Assembly: GCA_016713325.1 (NCBI GenBank) | Contig: JADJPJ010000089.1 | Coordinates: 186,001 to 250,000 of the forward strand | DNA length: 64,000 nt | Reading direction: 5' to 3' | DNA from: Candidatus Flexifilum affinis | GTDB taxonomy: Bacteria; Chloroflexota; Anaerolineae; Aggregatilineales; Phototrophicaceae | Shown here: positions 48,500 to 58,559 of the stretch, in pieces | How positions within the stretch are numbered: position 1 is the first letter of the stretch | Layout: every line of letters starts with the position of its first letter | Position numbers and translations under genes: made by a program | The notes under the pieces: generated by a model | Databases searched by the model: none | Told to the model about the DNA's origin: nothing | The model's input: only the letters and a program-made list of their open reading frames with translations

Positions 48500-48638
48500 G
48501 GGGCGCCTCCTAACTCAACGATAGTCTACAACCTCACGTAAGGTGAGGGTCAAGGGTCGGATGCAATTGTCGCTGCGAGAAGCGCGGTGCTATCATAGCC
48601 ACAACGCTATGGTCCCACCTTCTGCGTAAGGATGCCGA

Positions 48639-49408
48639 ATGCGGCTGCAACGCTACGGGTTCATCTTCCTCGCCTGCTTCCCTCGTGCTGATCAGCGGCG
48701 CGATACTACTACCAGGTCTATGCCCTGCGCGTCGTGCACCACGTCGTCGTGACGCTGGCCCTGCTCGGCTATCTGCTCTGGGCCTGGCGGCGCGGTGGGT
48801 TGGCCGCCAGCCCGCTGACCCTCCCGATCCTGCTGGCCATCCTGCTGTGGATCGGCGCGGCGCTGTTCAGCGTCGACGCCCGCGTCAGCCTGGAAAACGC
48901 ATGGTTTCCGATCAGCCATGCCGTCATCGCGCTCTGCCTGATCGACCTGATGCGGCGCGGGCGGGGCGGGTTGGTGATCGAGACGCAGTTTCTGCTGGCC
49001 GCCGTGGTAGCCATGTTCGCGCTGCTCCACCTGGGGTCGTGGTACTTTGGCTGGGGGATCGTGCCGGGCACGGCGACCGGCTGGGCGGAGGTGACGGCCG
49101 TCGCGCCGCTGCCGCTGGTCCTGCCGATGATCTACATGCCGCTGGGCGTGAGCACCTGGCTGGCCGCCTACACGGCGCCGCTGGTCGTCCTGGCCTTCGC
49201 CTATGGTCTTTCGCTGCGGCGAGTCGGGCGGGTCGCGATGTGGGTATTGTCGGCGGCGCTCCTGCTGGCGCTGCTGGCCACCGGATCGCGCGGGGGGTTG
49301 GTCGCCCTGGCGGCGGGCGTGGCGGTCTTCGCCGGTCTGCGGGCCGTGCGGCCGTTGATTGAAGCCTGGTTTGGGGGCGGCATCGGGCGGCCAACCGGAA
49401 TCGCGTAG
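48639..49408 (+). pseudogene. O-antigen ligase/polymerase-like membrane protein, N-terminal fragment
   Basis: From ATG 48639 the first codons (RLQRYGFIFLAC) are followed by two probable frame changes near 48680 and 48708 before the main frame YYQVYALRVVHHVVVTLALL. It then has several membrane helices, including VAPLPLVLPMIYM and LLATGSRGG, the latter typical of the O-antigen ligase family. The frame ends in TAG at 49406-49408, and this TAG is part of the GTAGGG end of an inserted palindromic repeat. The protein continues after the repeats (next entry). Confidence 0.75.
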
Positions 49409-49476
49409 GGACGCGCTGATGGGCGTCCGCGGCGGCCCGGTTCCAGGAACCCGGACGCGCAGAAGCGCGTCCCTAC
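49405..49476. repeat. 72-bp palindromic repeat inserted in the O-antigen ligase gene
   Basis: The element starts GTAGGGACGCGC (49405-49416) and ends GCGCGTCCCTAC (49465-49476), a perfect 12-bp terminal inverted repeat. The right side also forms a local hairpin GGACGCGC-AGAA-GCGCGTCC. It interrupts a coding region and its left end supplies the stop codon. No transposase is encoded, so it would be non-autonomous (MITE- or REP-like). Confidence 0.8.
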
Positions 49477-49497
49477 AATCGGGAAACACAGACATCC

Positions 49498-51207
49498 TTG
49501 CGACCGGTTCCACCTCTCCCCGCGTGCGGGGGAGAGGGGGTCAGGGGTGAGGGGTGGAGTGCTCCCCTCCTCGGCGTTGCCCTGCTGATCGCCGCCGCCC
49601 TGACGGCTGTCTATCTGATCGGCGGCAACGCGTCGCGTTTCACTGGCGATGCGCTGCGCTTCGAGCTGTGGCGGGGCGCCCTGCAAATCGGCGCGGATCA
49701 CCCGCTGCTGGGCGTCGGCGTGGGCATGTTCGGCCGCGAGTACCGGGACTACCGAGTCTTCGGCGGGACCTACGACAATCGCCTGGGTACCGCCCATAAC
49801 GCCTACCTGAACACCTTCGCCGAGACCGGCGTGCTCGGCCTGGCGCTGATGATCGCCTTCGGGGTGGTGATCGCCTGGGCCTTCTGGCGGCGCTGGCGGG
49901 CGCTGGCTGCGAACCCAACGCGGGTGGCGGACCGGACTCGGCTGGAGGGGGCTTTCGCCGCGCTGATGGGTTTTGGCGTGCAGAGCATCTTTGACACCTT
50001 CGTCGTCACCCCGTTGGCGCTGCTCACCGTCGTGCTGGTGGTGTTGGTCGCAGTCGAACCGGGACAGATCGCGCGGGCGGGGTCGGCCGACGCCCGCCGG
50101 CTGCGCTGGGCCGCGCCGCTGCTGGCCCTGCTGATCGCGGTCTACGGGGTCGGGCAGGGAATTTCCGACTCGCTGTACGGGCAGTTCCGCGCGGCCGGGA
50201 CGCTGGAGGAGGTCGAAGCGGTCGCCGCCGCCGATCCGAACCTGGCGCTGTACCGCTTGCAGGTGGTCGCCCTGCGCGACCAGGCCGGCGACCCGGAAGC
50301 CGACGCGCTGTATGCCGACATGCTGGCCGAAGCGCCGACCTGGGACATCGGTTGGATCAACCGGGCGGCGTTGGCCGAGAATCGAGGCGACGATGCCGCC
50401 GCCCTGGAGTATCTCGACCGCGCCCGGTCGATCGATCGCCTGAACGGGTCGGCCGTCCACTGGGCGCGCATCGCCGAGAGCACCGGGGCGGTAGCGCATG
50501 CCGACCTGATCGATGCCTACGCCCTGAGCAATGACGGGCTGTCGCTGCCGCTCTCGACTTTCTGGGGTGAGACTCCGGCGCGCCAGGACTATCTCGGTAT
50601 CCTGATGGCCAACTACACGCTCTCCTCGGCGGATCTGTCCTACCGCGTTCTCCAGGCCCATGACCCGGAGCAGATCGAGGCGCTGCTGAACGTCGTCCGC
50701 GCGCACGAGCCTCCGACGCCGGGCGACCTGTGGGTACTGGGTGAAGCGGCTTTGTCCGCCGGGGATGCCGCGGTCGCTTTCGACTTCATGGATCGTGCGG
50801 CCCGGCTGGCGCGAACCAACGGTGACCACTACGCGGCCCGCGCCCGTGCTCGCATCGCGCTGGACCCGACCGATCCCTTGATCGAGATCGATCTGAAGCT
50901 GGCCGAACTGCTCGGCGCGCGCTACGAGTCCCCAAATGCGATCCGCGCCAGCATCGCGACCGACGTCGAGACTCAGCGCCGCCTATGGGCGGCCGCCGTG
51001 CCGCCGCAGGTGGTCGACCAGAATTTCGCCGGGGTAAGCTATGGCGGGCGTGCCGCCGGCTTCGCCATCGCGCCGTCGATGCGTTCGCCTGGCCCCGGCC
51101 GGCCGGTTCTGGAACCCTGGTACAATCTGGCAGATAGCTACGCCGCCGCGGGCGAGACCGAAGCGGCCGAGAACGTCCTCCGCGCCATCGAAGACCGTCT
51201 GCCGTGA
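49498..51207 (+). pseudogene. O-antigen ligase/TPR protein, C-terminal fragment
   Basis: Protein-like sequence resumes at about 49557 with LLGVALLIAAALTAVYLIGG, after bases derived from repeats. The Wzy_C hallmark follows (HPLLGVGVGMFGREYRDYR, GTAHNAYLNTFAETGVLGL), then helices and a long TPR-like alpha-helical region (about residues 230-560), ending at TGA 51205. The join with the 48639-49408 fragment would give one protein of about 800 residues that polymerises or ligates surface polysaccharide. The start codon at 49498 lies in repeat sequence and is not a natural start. Confidence 0.78.
49513..49537. repeat. CCTCTCCCC palindromic repeat, copy 1
   Basis: CCTCTCCCC (49513-49521) pairs with GGGGAGAGG (49529-49537) and is followed by GGGTCAGGGGTGAGGGG. 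A second copy of this family is at 51263. Here it lies next to the 72-bp element inside the split ligase gene. Confidence 0.7.
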
Positions 51208-51262
51208 TCGCTTTCGTCAACGTGTGAAGCAACAGAAAACAGTGATTTTGCCCCCTGACCGG

Positions 51263-51290
51263 GCCCTCTCCCCGTGTCACGGGAGAGGGC
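51263..51290. repeat. CCTCTCCCC palindromic repeat, copy 2
   Basis: GCCCTCTCCC and GGGAGAGGGC flank an inner CGTG-T-CACG stem, followed 17 bases later by GCGCAGCGGGTGAGGG. It is intergenic between the ligase fragment and sdaA. The remainder of 51208-51381 shows no gene. Confidence 0.7.
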
Positions 51291-51381
51291 GGCTAAGTGA
51301 AGCGCAGCGGGTGAGGGCCATAGGGATAGAGTTGTCGCTCAGATTTTTGATCGATATCTGACGCTAAATACAGGCTTTGAC

Positions 51382-52818
51382 ATGCCGCGCATCAGTGTTT
51401 TTGACATGCTCAAGATCGGCATCGGTCCATCCAGCTCCCACACCATGGGGCCATGGCGCGCCGCCGAACGCTTCCTGAACGACCATTTCGCCGGCCCAGC
51501 GCTGGATCGGGTGGGCGGCGTAACCGTTCATCTGTACGGATCGCTGGCCAAGACCGGCCGCGGACACGGCACCGACCTGGCCGTGATCATGGGCCTGAGC
51601 GGTGAAGACCCCACCACCATCGAGCCGGCCGATCTGAACGCCCGTGTCGAATGGATCCGGACGGCGCACCGGTTGCGTCTGAGCGGCCAGCGCGAGATCG
51701 ATTTCGATCCGGCCGTGGCCATTGTCTTTCATTTCGACGAATCGCTGCCCTATCATCCGAACGGCATTCGCTTCATCGCGACTCTGGAGGACGGGGCCGA
51801 GGTCGAGGCGACCTACTACTCCATCGGCGGCGGCTTCATCGTCCAGGAAGGGGAGGAGGGCGGCGCATCCTCCTCCGTCCGACTGCCGTACCCCGCCGAC
51901 TGCGCCGAGGAAGTCCGCGCACACTGCGTGGACAACGGTCTGCCGCTGTGGCGGATGGTCTGGGAGAACGAGAAGGCCTGGCGCCCCGCCGATGCGATCA
52001 ATGCCAGGCTGATGGACCTGTGGCGGGCGATGCGCGACTGCATGTATCGCGGCTGCCACACCCCCGGCGAACTTCCCGGCGGGCTGCGCGTGGCCCGGCG
52101 CGCCAGCCAGATCCACCGGCGGCTGATCGGCGCCTTTGCCGTCGACGGTATTGCGCCTCTGGGACGGCCCGGAGGCGTGGATCGAGCGGATACGCGCCCG
52201 CCGCGCCGGTTTCGACGAAGTGATCGGTGGGTGAGCGTCTTCGCGCTGGCCGTCAACGAGGAGAACGCCTCGTTCGGTCGGGTGGTGACTGCGCCGACGA
52301 ACGGCGCGGCCGGCGTCATCCCCGCCGTGCTGATGTATGCGGTCTGCTTTCACAACGCCGACGACGAGGCGATTCGCCGCTTCCTGATGGTGGCCGGTGA
52401 AGTGGGCACGCTCTTCAAGAAGGGCGCGACGATCTCGGCGGCGCTGGGTGGCTGTCAGGCGGAGATCGGCGTTTCATCGTCCATGGCGGCTGCGGCATTG
52501 GCCGAAAGCATGGGCGCGACGGTCGATCAGGCGCTGATGGCGGCGGAGATCACCATGGAACATCACCTGGGGCTGACCTGCGACCCGGTGGGTGGGCTGG
52601 TGCAGATTCCCTGCATCGAACGCAACGCCATGGGCGCGATGAAGGCGATCACGGCCGCCACGTTGGCTCTGGAGAGTGTGCCTCAGTTCGCGAAAGTCTC
52701 GCTGGATGCCGTGATCGCTACCATGTGGCAGACGGCGCAGGATATGAGCGACAAGTACAAAGAGACGGCCGAGGGCGGCCTGGCGCTGCAAATTCCGGTC
52801 AACGTGGCCGAGTGCTGA
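51382..52818 (+). CDS. sdaA: L-serine ammonia-lyase (iron-sulfur type), with an internal frame swap
   Basis: This single-chain L-serine dehydratase converts serine to pyruvate and ammonia. It shows IGIGPSSSHTMGPWRA at the N-terminus, CMYRGCHTPG, APTNGAAGVIPAVL, GGCQAEIGVSSSMAAA and TCDPVGGLVQIPCIERNAMG; the Cys residues fit the [4Fe-4S] site. Between about 52135 and 52230 the main frame gives an atypical basic stretch, while another frame reads LWDGPEAWIERIRARRAGF then DEVI, which matches the family and leads into WVSVFALAVNEENA. Two compensating indels are therefore likely. The rest is intact (478 codons). Confidence 0.88.
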   Translation: MPRISVFDMLKIGIGPSSSHTMGPWRAAERFLNDHFAGPALDRVGGVTVHLYGSLAKTGRGHGTDLAVIMGLSGEDPTTIEPADLNARVEWIRTAHRLRLSGQREIDFDPAVAIVFHFDESLPYHPNGIRFIATLEDGAEVEATYYSIGGGFIVQEGEEGGASSSVRLPYPADCAEEVRAHCVDNGLPLWRMVWENEKAWRPADAINARLMDLWRAMRDCMYRGCHTPGELPGGLRVARRASQIHRRLIGAFAVDGIAPLGRPGGVDRADTRPPRRFRRSDRWVSVFALAVNEENASFGRVVTAPTNGAAGVIPAVLMYAVCFHNADDEAIRRFLMVAGEVGTLFKKGATISAALGGCQAEIGVSSSMAAAALAESMGATVDQALMAAEITMEHHLGLTCDPVGGLVQIPCIERNAMGAMKAITAATLALESVPQFAKVSLDAVIATMWQTAQDMSDKYKETAEGGLALQIPVNVAEC

Positions 52819-52946
52819 GGGTGAGTCGAATAAGATCGAACCTTCGTTGTTCGTGTGGGCGAACGCGCGGGGCCGACTCTACACTGCCGTACGGTGCTGT
52901 AGGGGCCGACCCGCAACGAGTCCTTGAACAACCATCATCTGGGGGT

Positions 52947-53508
52947 TCAGGAGAAGATCGCGCGCACCGGGAGTGGAAACCGGGCAGCACATCGCCGCCG
53001 CTCAGTGTATCGTCCATGCTCAGCGTGCGGACAGACTGGCCGGGCGCGTATACCTCAATCGTGTATCGATCGGGATCAACCAGCCAGACCAGGCGCGAGC
53101 CATGCGCCAGGTAGTACTGCGCTTTCCCTCGCAGACCGGCCTTGCCCGTATAGTAATTGGCCGGTGACTTTACCTCAATCGCCAGATCCGGCATGAAGGG
53201 TACAGCGTCCTCGTTGGTGAGGCGCTCCAGTCGCTGGTTGGTGATGAATGACACATCCGGCCGCCGGGTGTTGCCGGGGTCATTCGGGAGGAAGTGGTCG
53301 ACCTCGAACATGACGCGGCCGATGGGATTGGTCTTCAGGTAGGCGTAGATCTCTCCGTGCAGCACCGATCCGCGCAGACCGTGTTTGAGCTTCGGCGACA
53401 CTTCGACGATCTCCCCATTGATGAGTTCCAGGTGACGTTCGCATTCTCCGACTGCTCGGCGAGCCGCAGGAATTCGTCCACCGTGAATAGTTTCCGCTGT
53501 ACCACCAT
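52947..53508 (-). CDS. Uma2 family endonuclease-like protein, two frame breaks
   Basis: ATG 53508 opens VVQRKLFTVDEFLRLAEQSE. Near 53430 the homologous sequence moves to another frame (LELINGEIVEVSPKLKHG), which carries the core RRPDVSFITNQRL, DLAIEVKSPANYY and LVWLVDPDRYTIEVYAP. Near 52975 it moves again to PLPVRAIFS and TGA at 52947. Restored length is about 187 residues, normal for Uma2. The PD-(D/E)XK-like residues (PDV, EVKSP) are kept. Function in cells is not established for the family. Gap 52819-52946 holds only a degenerate GGGGCCGAC repeat. Confidence 0.76.
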
Positions 53509-53611
53509 CGCCGCTGCACCCTCACTGAAAGCGGACGGACAACACCCAATAGCCATGCTCAATTGATTGTACACCGACGCACACCGCGTGCGCCGGTGTA
53601 CACAGTATCGC

Positions 53612-54896
53612 TTAGCCTCGGATCAGCCGCGGGATGTCGCGGAGTTTGGGCAGACCGCCTGCCAGCAGCACGCCAACGCGGAAGATGCGCCCCGCCAGCC
53701 ACATCACCGCCAGCACCGAGACGATCAGCAGCGCCAGACTCAGGACGACTTCGCCCGCCGGAACATTAGTGATGGCAAGACGCTGGATCATGGCCATGGG
53801 CGCGGTGATCGGCACGATGCTCATGATTGTCGGCAGCGTGCCGTTCGGGTCGGAGGTGAAGGACGGGATGAAGTACATCGGCAGCAGCGACGGCAGCGTG
53901 AACAGCACCGCGTACTGCGGCCCCTCGCGCATCGAGTTGGAAATGGCACTGATGATGGCGTAGAAGCCGGCGAACAGCAGATCGGCCAGAACGAAATACG
54001 CCAGCAGGATCGGCAGCGTGGCGACCGGGATCTGGATGTTGGCCAGCGTGCCGATCAGCCCGATAGTATCGGCCAGGCCTGAGCCGGCGGCCAGAGACAC
54101 TGCCACGAACAGCAGCGCGATCCAGGCCACAACCTGAAAGAGCCCCAGCAGGCCCATCGCCAGAATCTTCCCGCCCAGCAGATCGCCGGGCTTTAATCGA
54201 GCTGATCAGAATCTCGACCAGGCGCGTTTCTTTTTCTTCGATCACCGTCTGCATCATATAGCCGTTGGTCATGAACAGGCTCATGATCAGCGTGATGGCG
54301 AAGACGTAAACCATCAGGAACGTGCCGCCTTCGAGAGCCTCGGAACTGCCCGCGCCGACGGTCGTGAGCTGCTGGTTGGTGATGACCAGATTCGATGGGT
54401 CCAGCAGCCGAAAGCGCCTTGCTTCTTCATCAACATTGGCAGTGAGCGACTCCGTCAGCGCACGGACCACCGGCATCGTGCCCAGCGGCCCCATGCTGAA
54501 GCTGGGCTGAACGATCTCGATGTGCCCGGTTTCCAGATAGTCCTCCTGGACGACGTAGAGCACCTGGATTTCGTCGCTGTTGAGCGCGGCTTCGCCGGCT
54601 GCAACCGTGTCGTAGGCCGCGAAGGTCGCGCCCAAATCATCCGGGATGGTGGTGATCAGGCCCGAGAGATCGACGTAGCCGGATTTCTGCGTGTTGTTGG
54701 CGCCCATCGTCTCGCTGAGGGTCTCGGCGAGCTCCTGCGGGTCCTGCGAGGCGATGTCGCGCGCGACCAGGGTCTGGTAGGCGAACAGCGCGACGACCAG
54801 CAGGATGGGCAGGGCGAAACTGGTGAAGAGATAACCGGGGCGTCGCAGATTGCGGCGCAATTCATAGCGAAATACTGTCCAGAAGTCGCGGCTCAT
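53612..54896 (-). CDS. ABC-2 type exporter permease (NatB-like), one frame break
   Basis: ATG 54896 opens a single helix, then an extracytoplasmic domain, then VIEEKETRLVEILISSI, the ABC-2 coupling motif. Near 54190-54200 the homologous sequence changes frame and continues as LKPGDLLGGKILAMGLLGLF with the remaining helices to the stop at 53612. Restored length is about 428 residues. Its start overlaps the upstream permease stop by 4 bases. It is the last of three genes of an exporter. Cargo unknown; relatives include Na+ and drug exporters. Confidence 0.84.
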
Positions 54897-56161
54897 GAGG
54901 CAGACCCTTCTCCCGCGCGGGTGACCAGCGTCGCCGATGCAGGCCGTCGCAGCAGGCCGATCAACTGGCGGATGTTCAGCTTCTTGCCGTACATGAGCAG
55001 CGCGAAGCGGAAGATACGCGCGGAAATCCACAGGATGGCGAGGTTCATCACGATCAGCAGCCCGATGCTGATGACGTAATGTTCGATGGGGACGGCGGTG
55101 AACGTCATGCGCAGGATCATCGAGGTCGGCGAAGTGAGCGGGATGATCGACAACGCGGTGGGGAGCGGGCCGTTCGGGTCGGTGAAGAAGTTGATCAGCG
55201 CGAAGAACGGCACCGCCAAAAGCAGGCCAAAGATGCTGGCATACTGACGGCTTTCCTGTTCCGATCCGACGATGACGCCGACGCTGGCCATGGTGGTGGC
55301 CAGGAAGAAGTAGCCGAGGATGAAGTAGATCAGCCCGACGAGCGCCATATCCGGCGGAATGTAGATACTGCTGAGGATTTCGGAGCCGCTCTGCTGGGCA
55401 AGTGTTCCGCCCCCGACCGCGATTACCAGCCAGATGACCAACTGCACCAGCCCGAGCACGCCCAGGCCAAGGATCTTGCCGGCCAGAAGCTGGGTCGGCG
55501 TGATCGAGGTGATCAGGATCTCCATGATGCGGTTGGACTTTTCCTCGACAACACCGGACATCAGATAGCCGCTGCTCGTTTGCGCGGCGATCATGAAAAC
55601 GGTGACGAAGATCAGCGGTGTGAGAAACAACCCGATCACCGCCTCAATCGGGATGGTGCGGCCGGTATTCAGAAAGCGGATCGAGGCATCGGTCGGGTCG
55701 ATCAGGCGTTCCAGCACCGCGGGGTCGAGATCGCTGCCGACGTTCTGCAGCAGATAGCGGTCGATGCTGTCGAGCAGCGCTGCCGGTGCGCCGGCCGAAC
55801 TGATCAGCTCCGCCGCGCCGTTCGACATGTACGTCTCGGACAGCACCAGGTAAGCGCCGATCTGCTCTGCGTCCAGCGCCTCCTGGGCAGTGACGCGACT
55901 TTCATAGCGTACGAAGAAGGGCTGTGGCGGGTCTTCGTATGAGGCCGTTGGATCATCGTACAGGGTGATGACGCCGGCTTCATCCACCACGCCGACGGTG
56001 TTGAAGCGGGTGAGATCCTCTTCGCCCTGAATCGTGATCGCCACGACAACCACCATCAGGACGACGGTCATGATCGGGCCGCCGATGGCCGCAAACAGAA
56101 ACGATCGCTTGCGGATGTTCGCCAGAAACTCCTGGCGCGCGACCAACCAGATTCTATGCAT
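54893..56161 (-). CDS. ABC-2 type exporter permease (NatB-like)
   Basis: This 422-residue protein has the same layout as its partner: N-terminal helix (FLFAAIGGPIMTVVLMVVVV), a large outer domain (about 45-220), and six C-terminal helices after VVEEKSNRIMEILITSITP, followed by LLAGKILGLGVLGLVQL. ATG 56161 is used because homologous sequence starts there; upstream codons are Ser/Arg-rich and belong to the ATPase gene in another frame. It overlaps the ATPase gene by 8 bases. Confidence 0.9.
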   Translation of the reverse strand: MHRIWLVARQEFLANIRKRSFLFAAIGGPIMTVVLMVVVVAITIQGEEDLTRFNTVGVVDEAGVITLYDDPTASYEDPPQPFFVRYESRVTAQEALDAEQIGAYLVLSETYMSNGAAELISSAGAPAALLDSIDRYLLQNVGSDLDPAVLERLIDPTDASIRFLNTGRTIPIEAVIGLFLTPLIFVTVFMIAAQTSSGYLMSGVVEEKSNRIMEILITSITPTQLLAGKILGLGVLGLVQLVIWLVIAVGGGTLAQQSGSEILSSIYIPPDMALVGLIYFILGYFFLATTMASVGVIVGSEQESRQYASIFGLLLAVPFFALINFFTDPNGPLPTALSIIPLTSPTSMILRMTFTAVPIEHYVISIGLLIVMNLAILWISARIFRFALLMYGKKLNIRQLIGLLRRPASATLVTRAGEGSAS

Positions 56162-57093
56162 TGCCGTTGCCTCTTCCGTTGGGGCGCTGCTGGACGACCT
56201 CGACGAAAATCTCGCTGAGGCTCGGCACCGCCAATTCATAGCTGTGGAGCTTGATATCCGGGCGGGCGGCCATTTCACCCAGCACCATATCGGGCGTAGC
56301 GTTCGGTTTGAGATAGAGCATGACTTCGCCGCGACCATTATCCGGCAGCTCGACATGATCGACGGCCTGGAGTGACTTCCAGTCGCCCTGGCCCTGAACT
56401 CGGACACCCGGCAGGGCAAACCCCCTGCCGCACTTCATCGACTGTGCCATAAAGCGCCTGACGCCCGCGGTCGATCATGAGCAGTCGGTCGGCCATTTCT
56501 TCGATTTGATGCATCTGGTGGGTGCTCATGATCACCCCCTTATTACGCCGGGCGAAGTCGAGCAACAGTTCCTTGACGACCAGGGTGTTCACCGGGTCCA
56601 GTCCACTGAACGGCTCGTCGATGATGATCAGGTCGGGGTCATGCAGGACAGTCACCGCAAACTGGACTTTCTGCTGCATACCTTTACTCAGTTCGCTGAC
56701 CTTCTTCTTGGCGTGTTCGGCCAGTTCAAGACGCTCCAGGAGCTTCATGCTCCCCTCGCGCGCTGCATGGGCGGACATGCCTTTGAGCGAGCCCAGATAG
56801 ACCATCATTTCCAGGACCGGGACGCTGCGGTAGAGGCCGCGTTCTTCCGGCAGATAGCCGATGCGATCCTTGGCGCGGTCGGTGAGAGGAGCGCCGAGGA
56901 CGGCGATACGGCCGCTATCCGGCTTCAGGATATCGAGGATCATGCGGATGGTCGTGCTCTTTCCCGCTCCGTTAGGGCCGAGCAGAGCGAAGATCTCGCC
57001 CGTGAACACTTCGAAGGACAGGTCGTCAACCGCCTTGAAGTTGCCATAGCTCTTGGAGATGTGTTCGACGGTGACGGCAGTACGGTAGCTCAT
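56154..57093 (-). CDS. ABC transporter ATP-binding protein (NatA-like), one frame break
   Basis: ATG 57093, with a GGAGG ribosome site, opens an ATPase: GPNGAGKST, YLPEERGLY, LSKGMQQKVQF, LIIIDEPFSGLDPV and MSTHQMHQIEEMADR. After TVDEVRQG a run of five C/G at 56421-56425 shifts the frame; the C-terminal part (FALPGVRVQGQGDWKSL to VVQQRPNG) continues in a second frame to 56154. Restored length is about 313 residues. The YLPEERGLY block is typical of NatA-type exporters. It is the first gene of the three-gene exporter. Confidence 0.87.
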
Positions 57094-57256
57094 CTTTCCT
57101 CCTGTGTCCCTTTGTTCTGTTGGGAGGGGATTCCTGTGGCGTGTGCTGCCCAGGAGTTTATGAATTTTTCCCCTATTTCTATACGCAAAATGCCCCGTGC
57201 ATGGTAGCATTGCTCAGATGAAGTTTACGTTTTTGGGAATTTTAATTCAATGCTGT

Positions 57257-57286
57257 TGCGCGCTTCTTCCTGGTAGTGGTACACTC
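57257..57286 (+). promoter_or_regulatory. possible promoter of the response-regulator gene
   Basis: TTGCGC (57257-57262) and TACACT (57281-57286) are 18 bases apart, 76 bases before the ATG at 57363. The surrounding 57180-57300 is unusually AT-rich for this window, in keeping with a promoter region. Confidence 0.36.
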
Positions 57287-57362
57287 AAACTTAGTTAAAA
57301 CGTCGCAATAGCTGGACGTGGCTCTCAGCAATCACCACAGAAGGTGCAAGGAACTCCAGCCG

Positions 57363-57746
57363 ATGAAGAACAAAGTACTGGTCGTCGACGATGAGGTGGG
57401 CGCACTGACGCTTATCGGCATCATGCTGGATCGGGGGGGATTTACAGTGGCAAAAGCGCGGGATGCCCAGTCCGCGCTGGAGATGCTGGAGACCGACACA
57501 CCTGATCTGATCATTCTCGATGTCATGATGCCAGAGATGGACGGTATCGAATTGTGTGAGGTCATTCGGCAGCGCGGCGATACCCGACAGACGCCTGTGC
57601 TGATTCTGTCCGCCAAAGGGGACGCGGACAGCATCATTCGGGGTATCGAAGCCGGCGCCAATGACTATCTGCCGAAACCGATTTTGCATCATGACCTGGT
57701 CTCCAAGGTGCGTGGGATGCTGGGGTTGAACCCCATGGATCACTGA
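57363..57746 (+). CDS. single-domain response regulator (CheY-like)
   Basis: This 127-residue receiver domain has the acidic pair in VLVVDDEVGAL, the phosphoacceptor Asp in LIILDVMMPEMDG, Ser in ILSAKGD and Lys in YLPKPI. There is no output domain. ATG 57363 is chosen over an upstream start at 57318 because the receiver fold begins there. It is a lone gene with its own terminator, so it must signal by protein contact, possibly with the sensor kinase at 45691 or another. Confidence 0.92.
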   Translation: MKNKVLVVDDEVGALTLIGIMLDRGGFTVAKARDAQSALEMLETDTPDLIILDVMMPEMDGIELCEVIRQRGDTRQTPVLILSAKGDADSIIRGIEAGANDYLPKPILHHDLVSKVRGMLGLNPMDH

Positions 57747-57811
57747 CGCAGCCGCTGCGCGGTGTACTGCTTTGGCGCACCGCTTTATTCTGAACTCATG
57801 AATTCGACGGA

Positions 57812-57851
57812 TGCCCGTCTCCCTTCTTGTGGGGAAGCGGGCGTTTGTTTT
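57812..57851 (+). terminator. intrinsic terminator after the response regulator
   Basis: GCCCG (57813) pairs with CGGGC (57838), with further CTCCC/GGGGAAG pairing inside, followed by GTTTGTTTTG. It is placed between convergent genes. Confidence 0.68.
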
Positions 57852-57863
57852 GTCTCGCAACGA

Positions 57864-58535
57864 TCAACTCGCCGGCTGCTGGCTCGCCGCAGCCCGCTCA
57901 AAATCGGCCGCCGCGACCGTGGTCGCCGGGTCGGAGAAGAGATGTGGCAGCAGCAGCGGGGCCAGCGTGAAGGTGTCGACCCCCTCCTGAAGCAGCGCGG
58001 CGATGTCGCTCACATGGCGCACACTGGCCACCAGCAGGCGCATCGGACTGCCGACCGCCTGGATCATTCGCTGCATCGTCCTGACGGTGGCGTGGCCGTC
58101 GCGGCCGATCTCGTCCATGCGACCGAGATATGGCGCCGCGTAGGTTGCCCCAAGCGCCATCGCGGTCCCGACCTGATGGGCGGCATAGAGCGCCGTCATC
58201 GTGGTTTTGACGCCGCGCGCCGTCAGCCATGACGCGCAGGTGGCGCCCTCCCGGGTGATCGGCACCTTGACCACAACGCGCGGGTCCAGGCCGGCGATCC
58301 GCTCCGCATTGTTGGCCATAGCTGCCGCCGTCTCGCCCCACGTCTGGATGTGCATCTCCTGCGCGCCGAGTTCGAAGCCGATCTTGACCACGCTCGCCAG
58401 TTGTTCATGTGTGCAGGGCAGCAGCGCCCGCTCCAGCAGCAGCGGATTGGTGGTAATGCCGTAGAACAGGCCGGTTGGCATCCATTCCTGCCAGGTGTTG
58501 ACGTGCGCCGAATCGATATACCATCGCAGTGTCAT
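57864..58535 (-). CDS. transaldolase family protein (TalC/Fsa-like)
   Basis: This 223-residue TIM-barrel enzyme is of the short transaldolase type. It shows WYIDSAHVNTWQEW, ITTNPLLLERA, the Schiff-base Lys in VVVKVPIT, GVKTTMTALYAAHQ and LLVASVRHVSDI. These fit the fructose-6-phosphate aldolase/transaldolase branch. Asp in IDSAH is the usual catalytic acid. It follows the racemase gene by 24 bases on the same strand, so the two may be co-transcribed, although no shared pathway is obvious. Confidence 0.9.
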   Translation of the reverse strand: MTLRWYIDSAHVNTWQEWMPTGLFYGITTNPLLLERALLPCTHEQLASVVKIGFELGAQEMHIQTWGETAAAMANNAERIAGLDPRVVVKVPITREGATCASWLTARGVKTTMTALYAAHQVGTAMALGATYAAPYLGRMDEIGRDGHATVRTMQRMIQAVGSPMRLLVASVRHVSDIAALLQEGVDTFTLAPLLLPHLFSDPATTVAAADFERAAASQQPAS

Positions 58536-58559
58536 CGTCGTCTCTCGTCCTCAGTTATT

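Noticed and set aside
49201..50829. A 542-codon open frame on the - strand across the ligase fragment
   Set aside because: It is antisense to Wzy_C and TPR-like coding sequence and runs through repeat elements.
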